Below, piece by piece: positions 37,631 to 46,743 of a stretch of 64,000 bases of DNA; the stretch's first letter is position 1; each line of letters opens with the position of its first letter. A model generated the notes under the pieces. It worked only from the letters and a program-made list of their open reading frames with translations, did not search any database and was not told where the DNA came from. A program made the translations under genes and the position numbers. The DNA comes from Paramacrobiotus metropolitanus (lineage: Eukaryota > Tardigrada > Eutardigrada > Parachela > Macrobiotidae): the NCBI RefSeq assembly GCF_019649055.1, contig NW_026570338.1, forward strand, positions 186,001 through 250,000, read 5' to 3'.

Positions 37631-38567
37631 AACAGGGTTTTACTTTGTTCTGATCGGACGACGGCATACTGGGCAGCCATATGGTGTTTTAGTGGATAAC
37701 TCTGTCGGTAGTCCATCCAAGATACATTTGATCTGTCGCTTTTGTATCGTACTAATAGTTTGGTTAATTAGTTATACTTCGCCCAGAGTCTGTTAATTCC
37801 AGGAAGAAAAGGAATTGTGCGTCAAACTTTTGTTAAGAATTCGACCGCTTCTTTCTAACGGTTCCGTATAAACATATGGTCAATTTGTGCTTTAGTTTTC
37901 GATCAGTGAATGAATTATGCAATTTTGGTGGAACATTGTTGTCGGCTTATCCATAAAAAACATCCCTGATCCATATTAATTACAAGACCAGTTACTTTGC
38001 GAATCGTACCTGATCGTATCACGCACATACCGCCACAGCAGCAGCGACAACAAGAGTGTCGGCACCGACTGCTCCAGCTACAGCTGCCACGTGAATTTGC
38101 GGCAATCCGGCGGTAGACGTTGTTAGTAGTGCTGATCAGACCTGGCTAAACATTTGGCAGATGTTTTTGCTGAAGTAGGGCACAACGCTCTCTTGCGCGC
38201 CCGTGAAAGATAACGCGAGTTAGTCACCACAACATTCTCAAGCCGAAAGCTAACGGCTGCGCTCATTGGTCCGCTACGTGATCCACAGATGAATTACAAA
38301 ACGCAGCTTCGAAGCTGCGTTTTCTATTTCACATACACATTCACCTCCGTTGTCCCTGCTGTGTACAATTCGTTTGTGTGTACGCAGCACGATTCATTTA
38401 ACAGTCAGTGCTTGCGTTTTCTGTGGTGATCCACTGCTTATTACTGGTCCAACGCATTTGTATTTTTGCTGTGTGTCATCCATCGGTGACGCATTCTGCT
38501 TTCACATTTTATTTCGCGATATCTTTCTTGAGAAGATTAGCTAGGATTGATCGGGCCTAGTGTTCCA
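37631..38567. other. Intergenic with a perfect 26-bp palindrome
   Basis: 0.9 kb without a supported gene. The only clear structure is the palindrome at 38298-38323, listed separately. Confidence 0.5.
38298..38323. repeat. Perfect 26-bp palindrome
   Basis: AAAACGCAGCTTC is followed directly by its exact reverse complement GAAGCTGCGTTTT, centred at 38310/38311 with no spacer. It could form a cruciform or bind a dimeric factor. The function is unknown. Confidence 0.85.
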
Positions 38568-38774
38568 ATGGCTCAAGCTGCAATTTCAACGCGGAATAAA
38601 AACCGGTTTAGGAAAAACTATGAAGTGGCAAAACTTGAGATAGAAGTATGGATAATAACGCACAAATGCAATATCTGCCCGACATTTGTCGACAACAACG
38701 GCAATTATAGTCCAAGTAGGTGTGGTCTCATATGTCACCGGAAATGCGAGAGGGAAACCCTTACCTGCAGATAA
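38568..38774 (+). CDS. Short ORF with a C1-like zinc-finger pattern
   Basis: A 68-codon frame beginning MAQAAIS. Its C-terminal half reads CNIC, then CGLICHRKC and a final C six residues later. This resembles the latter part of a C1 (diacylglycerol/phorbol-ester type) finger (CxxC...CGxxxHxKC), but one zinc ligand and the correctly spaced first His are missing. No further exon could be joined. It could be a fragment of a kinase- or cyclase-associated gene, or chance. Confidence 0.3.
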   Translation: MAQAAISTRNKNRFRKNYEVAKLEIEVWIITHKCNICPTFVDNNGNYSPSRCGLICHRKCERETLTCR

Positions 38775-38835
38775 GTGTATAACATTTCTTTGACAGCTTT
38801 AACAATTCTTTGATAGAAGTAAGAGTATTCCTCAC

Positions 38836-38989
38836 CGTCGTTCGGCGCGTTTCACGGAAGCCGCACGGCGGTTCATCCAGTGGTGCTTTACTTGGACTTC
38901 GAGCCGACTTCGAGCCCTGTGTCTGTGCCGGTGTCTTTCGTGCAGACCAGCCTGTAACCGTTAGGCTGGACGTCGTCAAACAGGGCCAT
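38836..38989 (-). pseudogene. Relic exon of a receptor guanylate cyclase ectodomain
   Basis: On the minus strand the acceptor TTCAG is followed by MALFDDVQPNGYRLVCTKD, matching MAMFGDVQPNGYVLVRTKD in guanylate cyclase 2 (exon 55102-55252). After a frameshift SKAPLDEPPCGFR matches SKAPPDEPHCGFR, and a GTGAG donor follows. The shift lies at an 11-bp tandem duplication (GGCTCGAAGTC twice). Both splice sites survive, but no neighbouring exons of a third cyclase are visible. It is a solitary antisense remnant of a duplicated gene. Confidence 0.78.
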
Positions 38990-39587
38990 CTGAAGTATAT
39001 TATTATAAAGTGGTAATTTACGGGACAAATCTCTGCTTATCACTTTTTATTAGCAACAGCCAATACAAATACGTAATGCTTGTGTTATTGGTCAAGAATA
39101 GCGCTCAACAACCGTTCCGCGGCTCCCAGGTGGCCGAGATACATTACGCAAAGCCGATCTCAGTTACGGTAACGGTAAAGCGGAAGCACGTTTTGATTTA
39201 TACTTAAGTCAGTTTTCCGGCAATTTCTGGTTACGCGTCTGAATGAAACAGACGAATGGACAAGAGAGGCAACGAGGTTCCCGGTATATAAAATTATTTC
39301 AAAGTGTACAGTAAGAGTGACAAGTTGTGGGAAAACTAATATCGAAGTGTATTCTTATATCGGCGTTCGTTCCCAATTCCCAACAGTAAATTAATGTTTA
39401 GCAAGTTAATGCGTCAAGGCAAACAAAAATTATTAATTTTGATTTTGTAGTAGCAAGTTTATTTCAACAACAATACAATTCTGCAGCTTCTTGCCGAATT
39501 TGCTTGGAAAGTGGAAACCGTCGCATATCAAAACTACGAGATTGCTTGTTTATGCCTGCAAATCTTCTCTAATCACAGCGCTACAGG
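38990..39587. other. Intergenic, no gene seen
   Basis: 0.6 kb. A plus-strand frame at 39010-39207 lacks any recognisable feature. Confidence 0.4.
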
Positions 39588-39980
39588 CTAACTAAAAATC
39601 AAAGACTCAAAATGTCCACAGTTTCGAGCACTATAGTGGTCATAATAAGCCCACATGGATCTCTTGGGCTTCGCACGAACTAATGCGCGCTTGCTCCGGC
39701 CGATATCACGAACTGCTGCAAACGAGGCACAATTCAAAAGTCGCTGGATATACTCGTACGTAGGCATTTCATATGTAAGTGGAAAATGCAAATAGCCGGT
39801 AAGGTCGAGATTTTCTAAGCTGTGAAGGCAGTCCAGGGATGCAGCATCAAAACAGTCGATGGTGCTACGCTCAAACTCCAAACTTCTTAGCTTTGGGAAT
39901 CCCGTAAAATCATCTTTGGAAACCTTAATGTTTAGGCAGTCCTCGAATCGCAGCGTCAGTAAATTATACAGATGTAGTTC
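39588..39980 (-). pseudogene. LRR-like tail beyond an in-frame TGA
   Basis: This is the direct continuation of the last exon of the four-pseudokinase gene, same frame, 131 codons open to a stop at 39588. The sequence (ELHLYNLLTLRFEDC, FPKLRSLEFERS, LHSLENLDLTGYLHF) aligns with the C-terminal leucine-rich part of the upstream half of the same gene (ELSLPNLLTLRLERC, FSKLRCLEISNWTFERF, LPYLEMLML). It is cut off by TGA at 39981-39983, where the other repeat has AGG. Either the protein is truncated, or the stop is read through, or the assembly is wrong. The frame stayed open over 131 codons, so the loss would be recent. Confidence 0.7.
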
Positions 39981-42900
39981 TCAAAGGAATCTGCAATCAA
40001 AGCCACTGATCCCGGTGATAAGGAGCTCGATGACCAGGTCAGACACTGGAGAAAACTGCACTCGTTTAAGGTCAGCGGCGCTCTTAACAATTAACTGCAT
40101 TGGTCGATCTCGATCGGCATCGCGTGTCGCCAGAAATACCACTCGTTCACCTTTTTTCTCAGCATCTGGCAGAACATGCATCTGGATTTTCGTTGCTGAC
40201 ATGTGATGTGGCTGCGGTTCCGTGTAGCGTAAGGCGCCTTGCCACTCTACGACTTCATTTATAGTTAGCGCTCGCATCGCGAACCTTGGTAACTCATGAC
40301 TGATGATCTTTCGTTGGATTCCATCCGAACAACGAAAGAACGACTGAGGACCACTTTGCGCTAACAGTTCGTTGACCGTTGGGCGATTTATCGGCTCAGC
40401 AAAACACTGCTGAAGGACTTCGCGGAGTTTAGGTGACAGGTACGACGGAATGTACGGTTTATAACCCTTTTCCATAAAGGGGAGCACACTTTGCGTACTG
40501 CCAATTTTGACGGCACCGGACGGAGGAACCTCGCCAGTTGCCGGAAGGTTGACGTGGTTTTCCTGAACGAAATATCGCTCAGTATACACTTGTGCCATTT
40601 CCAGCAGGATATGTCCGAAATGCCAGATATTAGTCATCGGCAAGAATGTGTGTGAAAACCCAGTTAACTCTTCTGGAGCAAACCAGTACGGAGGATGCCG
40701 GCACAGTATATCTAGACGTCCTTGGGCACCGACGAGATCCAATAACGACGGTGTGATAAGTATCTTGGCTTTCTGATATACTCCGCAACTGTGCTGGTCA
40801 CAGAGGTGTATAGACCAGATTGTAATGGGTTCGCTGCGGATTTCATTTTCTTTCAGATAGTTTAGTCCGTTCAGGATGTCCAGCGAGTATGACCGAATCT
40901 CCGTCCACGATAAATGCGCGTTATCCATGTGCCAAGGCAGAGCAATATCACCTGTTAATATTGTTCATGTCAACCCGAAAATACGAGACGCAATATTACA
41001 TACCTGGATCGGAGAAATATGTTGCTGTAAGCTTTAGTACTTCCGTGGCTTGAATGTCCAACGTGAGGAACTGCATCACCGCTTCGTGATTAATGGTAGG
41101 GTAGTGCTCCAGGGATTTTCGTTGTGTTAGACCGATCTCGGTTGAAGTGATTGCCCAAGATTTCGCTAAAGTGAATTCTCTGATAACTTCTCGGTAGTTT
41201 ATGCTTCCTGCTCGCTGTTCGTCCTCCACCACATCTGACAGCGGACTGGATGGACCGATGTACGCAGTCAGGTTTGGTTTTCTGTCCGTGCGAACTAACC
41301 GAAAGGTCAACGAGTCTATGTTTCCGGTACTGTTGTAAATGATATGACGAAGCAGCATATCAGCCGTCGGTCGATTTTCTGGGTCTTCGTAAAATATAAG
41401 ATACAGTAAATCAAGAAATGACGGTGGAACGGCATCGGACAGTAAGGAGAACCACCCTCGCCGATGGTCGTGAGGATACAACGCATTCTCTTTAATGTCA
41501 AAATGTTCAGTGGGTATTCCCTGCTCTTTAGCGACCTCGGCACGCTGAGTTAATATGAAAGTGACAACCCTTCCAAATGACCAAATATCGGTCTTGCAGG
41601 TTACTGCGCTGAAGTCTGCTTTGGCTGTGCATTCCGCCATTTCTGGTGACATGTACCAACGGGCGTACCGCGAGTAGGTACGACGGCGTTCGCGAACACT
41701 TCGCGGTAGATGCAGCTTTTGCAAGTAATTATCCATATCGCTGAGCTTCGCCGTGTAGAAATCGCCATGCGGCTCTAGAAGGATATTCCAGGGATGTATT
41801 GCACCATGCAAGGCATGTGCGATACTTCGGTCCACTGAGTGCAGATACTGCAGTCCCAACAGAATCCCTCGTGTCAGGTCAGTGACGTTCTGCAGTGTCG
41901 GTACTACATCGCGACGCTCAAAGAAATCTCCCACAGACCCAGCTAAGAAAAGGTTCACATTAACGCGCAGTACTTCATCCTACTTTTAATCCGCTACGCG
42001 AGCGCCTCGTACCGTATGCATCTATGCAGGATCTTAAATGTTTACAAGTGCATCCGTCATAAGGCTCATACTTGTAATAAATTAATGGTTCATTGTCAAA
42101 AGAGCTCGTTGTTGACTGCCGGCAATGGTAGAAGACGTACACCTTAATTGTGTAGTAATGTCGATCTTACCCGCATAATAATCCATCCTCAACACCAGAT
42201 TGTGGATTGACGATGTTACCGAAAAGGCAGCTAAATTTGGGTGCTGCAGTTTACACAGCTCCTTCAGTTCGTCTTTATATGGAGTGGTCTGCAGTTCGTC
42301 AGTTTGAATGATCTTGTGAATGTTGTCACCGATTAGCCGGAATTCTCCATGTAAACCAATCTGGATACATCGTTCCGGCTGCCTAAGTAACGAACGACCT
42401 TCAGGTTACATAATTACCACGTTCCAATTTAAAATAGACTTTCGACAATGCCCCCAACACTAACGAAATTTCGGGAGCTAGTAGTACCTGACAGGAGGTA
42501 ATCCGCTATTGCGCCTGCTTATCAGACTTTGGTACTTCCAGATATCGCCTGCCGCACGCGACTGTATCAAATACGGATGGATCTGTAGATACTGCCATAA
42601 GCCAGGCAATGATATCTGTAAGTTTTCCAAGATAACTGGTATATCTGCGATGTTGCCTTCGTGGAGCATCAACATCTCAAGGTAAGGTAGCTCTTGTAGC
42701 ACATTGTCCTCAAATCGCTCAAACGTCCAATTGGAAATTTCCAGACAGCGGAGTTTAGAGAAATTTACAAGATCGCCTGGCGCCAGAACAACCTTTGTGC
42801 ATCGCTCCAAACGAAGAGTAAGGAGATTGGGCAGACTGAGCTCCCTGAAGACATCGCACTTCAGTCCCGCGACATTGCTAATCGTCAGGTCCACAATCAG

Positions 42901-45900
42901 ATCACAGGCGGCTGCGAAGACGCTGGCATTCATGCCCTCTATACTCAGCATTTCCGCGGCTATCGGTCGATCCGCATCCAGATTGCGGTAGACCCATAGG
43001 TTACACGCAGCTCTCGCCCCATCGGGAAAGGTCAACGCAATTTCTTGCGCTTCACATGAATCCTCCCCAGAAGGAGCGTCTGTGATGGCTGAACGGATTT
43101 GCGAGATGGTTACGTGTCGCATGCAAAATACTGGTTTTTCTTTTCCATCCACCACAGATTCCAGTGACATTGCCGTGCGAAAGAATTCATCAGCGGCTAG
43201 TTGTTCTAATGATGGACGCTCATGCTCGTCCCTAAAACACGCACTGATAACCCGTTTGGCATCCCAGGAGAGCTCCTTTGGGACAGCTGGACGCCAACCG
43301 TCGCGCAAAAGCGTCATGACCTCAGTATTCAACCTATTCGGTCCCACTTCCATAGTTTCTCTTTGGAACTGCAGCTCGGTCGCCGAAACCATCTTCAGTA
43401 GGAGATGTCCCATTCCCCAGACGTGCTGCTTCCCCGAAGCACCCAGTAAACTGGCCAAAGATTTCACGCTAATCGCTTCCGGAGACATGAAGCGCGCGGT
43501 GGATATGAAACTGCGGTTGGTCCAGTTCTCCCCTGCGTGCTTAGCAAAGGCCTCGGTCAATTCGGCGTCGCTGCGGTACGTTGTTTGGATTTTGGCTTGG
43601 AGAAAGGTGCCAGTACGATGCTTTCTGCACAGTATTACCATAATTATAATGGCAGATACCGTGAATGGGCACTTTTCGTTCTTGTAGGAACAAGAGCCCA
43701 TCTATTAGCTGCCGGCAGGAAATCTTAATGTAGTTCCACGGCAAAGTTTTCTGTTCGAGGTACCACTGAAGACAATAACTCTCTGGAACAAACAACACAT
43801 CATAATCCAGTAAATAACTGATGACAGGAAATGCACTGACAGTTTACCTGGCTCAAATTCCAGCTGGTATACAACGCTAATAAAATGTCGCGACAAGCGG
43901 AAATGATAATCAAGCAACGTAAAAATTGAGCTGTGGGTCAGCTGAAGTAGAGGCTGAAATTGCTTTTCACTCAGTTCTCGCATATCGTCGAGAAAATCTT
44001 CATCCAGTAAACGGAAATCACTGTCCAGTGTACATGGGTAAATATTTTCCCATAGTAACATTTTATCGGTGACGGCAACAGCATGGTCGACGGTTGTCAC
44101 AAAGAAGCCTTGTTCAAAGCGCTCGGTGCGGTTGAATTTTGTGTAGTAATAAATCTTGGACGGTTCGAACATGGAGCAGTAGTACTCCGTTCCCAGATAC
44201 AGTTGTACGCGTTCTATACACGTCACTTCTCTCGCGTGAACTGAAACATCCGTTGCAAAGATATAATGCTGCAGCAACGCTGCGGCAGTTGGACGATCGC
44301 AAATGTGAGTGCGGAAACACAGATGGAGCAAATCGTATACACCCGGTGGAATTCTCCCCGATACCGTCTCGAGGACCGAGGCATCGTCAGCTAATCTCGG
44401 TAAGGTGTCGTTCGAGTAATACGGATTTTTTGCCATATCCCTGGCGACCAACGCCGCATCGACATCAGTTATATATTCGAGCATGTAAAGGATAACACGA
44501 CCGAAGCCAGCTATGTCCTCGGCCCTTAACCTTTTGTCGCTGACGCATGCACGGGCACTGTTGCTAATACGATTTGCCGTATGCGGTGCCTGAATTTTGT
44601 CGCACGTTTCGGGTTTAGGCTCTATTCCGGCGATCTTTGGAGAAGGAAAATCTCCGTTTCCAGCTTCAGTCAGCAAAATCTTTTCTGGTTGTAGGTGACC
44701 GTGCACTATACCATTTTGGTGCAGGAAAGCCACACCTTGAAGAAGTTCGTGCGCAAAGCGCAAAGTCTGGAACATTGTTGCCCTTTCTCTGAACTGCGCA
44801 AGATCACGATCTGTAAAGAATAATCGATTACATATTTTCGAGTCATGTAAAGCGTAAAACTAACCTCAATAACGTATACACTGTATATAATATAAAAAGT
44901 CAACGGGGCAACGTGGTGTCCGTTCTTGGAACCATGGATGTTACGGAAAACTTACGAGAAATGTTTTTGTTATAATTAATTTTGCTTTAACCTGCTAATA
45001 ATCCTGCTAATAAGTAAAAAACCGAAGTACTGTTGGAGGCACGACAGCCTGCGTGGTAGATACGCCACTTTGCGTATGCGTACCAACGCACACATGCTGA
45101 TTCGCCCTCTCTCGTACGTACGTGAGTGGCTGCACTGCACTCTCCGCCTAGCGGATCTACCGCGGGCGCACTCACTGAGCATACTTGCTCTCTCGTTCCT
45201 CTCACTCGCAGTATGACTCAGCGCCTATACGCTCGCGTTGGATACGAGCCCAGTCTGCGCAGCACATTCCACATGTCTGGACGCACGACGTTGCCGCCAG
45301 CGCTCTTTCTCTCTCTACATTTCATTACGCGCTAGAACTCGCTCGCAGCAACATGACTTGCTGATTTTCATGCCAGACATTGGCGTCTTTGTTCTTTCTC
45401 CCGCAATCACGCGGTATTTTGCTCCCCTTTATTTGTCAATAAAGATCACTGTGAGCTCCCTGCGCTTGCCTGTTATATGGTCGCAGATCGCGGTTTCGAG
45501 CCAGGCCGTGCGCGCTGCCCGCGCGCACGGCTCCTCTGATTATTTGAGCCAATTTAACCCCCATGTGTGGAGCTACAAATGCCCCCCATTCCCGCGGAAC
45601 GTGATGGATTCCTCTCCCAACTGACGGAGATGGACGCCTCCCCGCGACGGATGCCTCCCAAACTGGACGGAGATGCCGCGGAGCGAGAAACGCCTCCTGC
45701 GATGCCGTGGAGCGAGAATTGCCTCCTGCGATGCCGACGGCGAACGCACTAGAACTCGCTCGCAGCAACATGACTTGCTGATTTTCATGCCAGACATTGG
45801 CGTCTTTGTTCTTTCTCCCGCAATCACGCGGTATTTTGCTCCCCTTTATTTGTCAATAAAGATCACTGTGAGCTCCCTGCGCTTGCCTGTTATAGTACAT

Positions 45901-46249
45901 AAAAAAAATATATAAAAATACCAGTTAAAGATGATTTTTGTTTTATACTGTACATACTGTGGCAGTATTCCATCAGTACTCCCGTACGTGCGCGCAGAAG
46001 TTCCCCGACGTAGTAATACTGTACTATGTATGGATGCTCCAGTTCTCGCAAGCGTATCCTATCGTTGTGGGAAAGTCCTCCGTCTTGTTGTCCAGCTGTG
46101 AAGTATTTTGCCGCTAGCCGCTTCTGATGATCTTCGCTACCCAACCGCATAATTTCGCTATTGGCGCCAGAATGAATTTTCTCTTTTTCAAAAAATGATT
46201 TCCCCTCGACATCTACTCTGTTGCGAAATATTTGTACCAAATGAGACAT
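39981..46249 (-). CDS. Four-pseudokinase protein with leucine-rich segments
   Basis: Seven exons join in frame: 45958-46249, 43848-44810, 43639-43782, 42488-43595, 42171-42382, 41004-41942, 39981-40951; about 1540 aa. Start at MSHLVQIF. It has two halves of the same plan, kinase-kinase-LRR. Domain 1 has LAAKYF and VLMEYCH but IVHGHLQPEKILL; domain 2 VPIHGICHYN and RFMSPEA; then LLTLRLERC-type leucine repeats. Domain 3 has LHGAIHPWNILL, DMDN, WYMSPEM and KTDIWSFG; domain 4 YWFAPEE and NIWHFGHILLEM. None keeps the HRD catalytic Asp, so all four look like pseudokinases, presumably scaffolds or allosteric modules. A 43-bp intron (43596-43638) and a 105-bp intron (42383-42487) are inferred because they restore frame; without the latter there would be two genes, the downstream one lacking a start. 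The gene ends at a TGA that cuts the second LRR segment. It is divergent from the kinase gene at 46744. Confidence 0.75.
45332..45894 (+). mobile_element. Small LTR-type element (TRIM-like)
   Basis: Two identical 146-bp direct repeats (45332-45477, 45749-45894) flank 271 bp. Immediately after the first repeat comes TGGTCGCAGATCGCGGTTTC (45478-45497), the complement of a tRNA 3' end (...GCGACCA with a T-arm-like GAAACC before it), as expected for a reverse-transcription primer-binding site. The repeats contain AATAAAG, a possible polyadenylation signal. The interior has no protein, only a 29-bp tandem repeat. Missing are a clear TG...CA boundary, a polypurine tract and a target-site duplication. 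Identical repeats indicate recent insertion. It lies in intron 1 of the four-pseudokinase gene, antisense to it. Confidence 0.65.
45672..45729 (+). repeat. 29-bp tandem repeat inside the LTR-type element
   Basis: Two 29-bp units beginning GATGCCG and ending GCCTCCTGC (45672-45700, 45701-45729) differ at three positions. A third partial unit (GATGCCGACGG) runs on to 45740. The repeat is GC-rich compared with its surroundings. Confidence 0.8.
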
Positions 46250-46743
46250 TTCTCCTTTTTCGGTATCACGTATCTGCAGATGCTTCGTTACTAGTAAAAC
46301 AAAATGGATTAGCAATACTTTACAGACAAACGAAGTGTTTACGTTAGGCTGTCGTATAGATCAGGGTATGCGATCAGCAAAACTGTACCGAACAACGCCT
46401 CCAACTGTTTGCTTCTCCTGACATAATTTTGGTAATGCGCTCACTATACTGTCGAGTCTTCCATACCGCTGAACTCAGCACTGAGAAAATTTCTGATTGC
46501 ATCTTTGCCGGCTGTTTTAAATGCAGCGTGGCAGCTTCTTCAGTTGACTTTGCTTACAGTAGGTTCAGTAACCGTACGCCAAGCGAAGCTTATACAATAC
46601 TAGTTTATTATTATCAATATTATGTGCTTGTACTTCACCCTTCTCCTACGGTAATGGTTGCAGAAACGATCATGTTATTTAGTCTGGCGCATTTCCCCAT
46701 ATTTTGCGCTGAAATATAAAGCTTCCCCGCTGTAGATCAGGAA
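46250..46743. promoter_or_regulatory. Divergent promoter region of two kinase genes
   Basis: 494 bp between the start of the four-pseudokinase gene (minus, 46249) and the start of the tandem kinase gene (plus, 46744). No gene inside and no clear TATA box. Head-to-head spacing suggests shared regulation; this is inference. Confidence 0.45.

Noticed and set aside
42478-42480. TAG as the stop codon of a separate kinase gene
   Set aside because: A GTACTA donor overlaps it and joins in phase to an acceptor at 42382 whose exon has no start; one gene explains both halves better.
43590-43640. Frameshift mutation in the second pseudokinase domain
   Set aside because: A 43-bp GT-AG intron with a pyrimidine tract restores frame and homology, so a lesion is not needed, though it is not excluded.
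43082-43687. Plus-strand 201-codon frame, Ser-rich
   Set aside because: Antisense to the four-pseudokinase gene; composition mirrors the opposite strand and no motif is present.
45478-45520. tRNA gene
   Set aside because: Only the 3' acceptor/T-arm part, on the complementary strand, is present; it fits a primer-binding site, not a complete cloverleaf.
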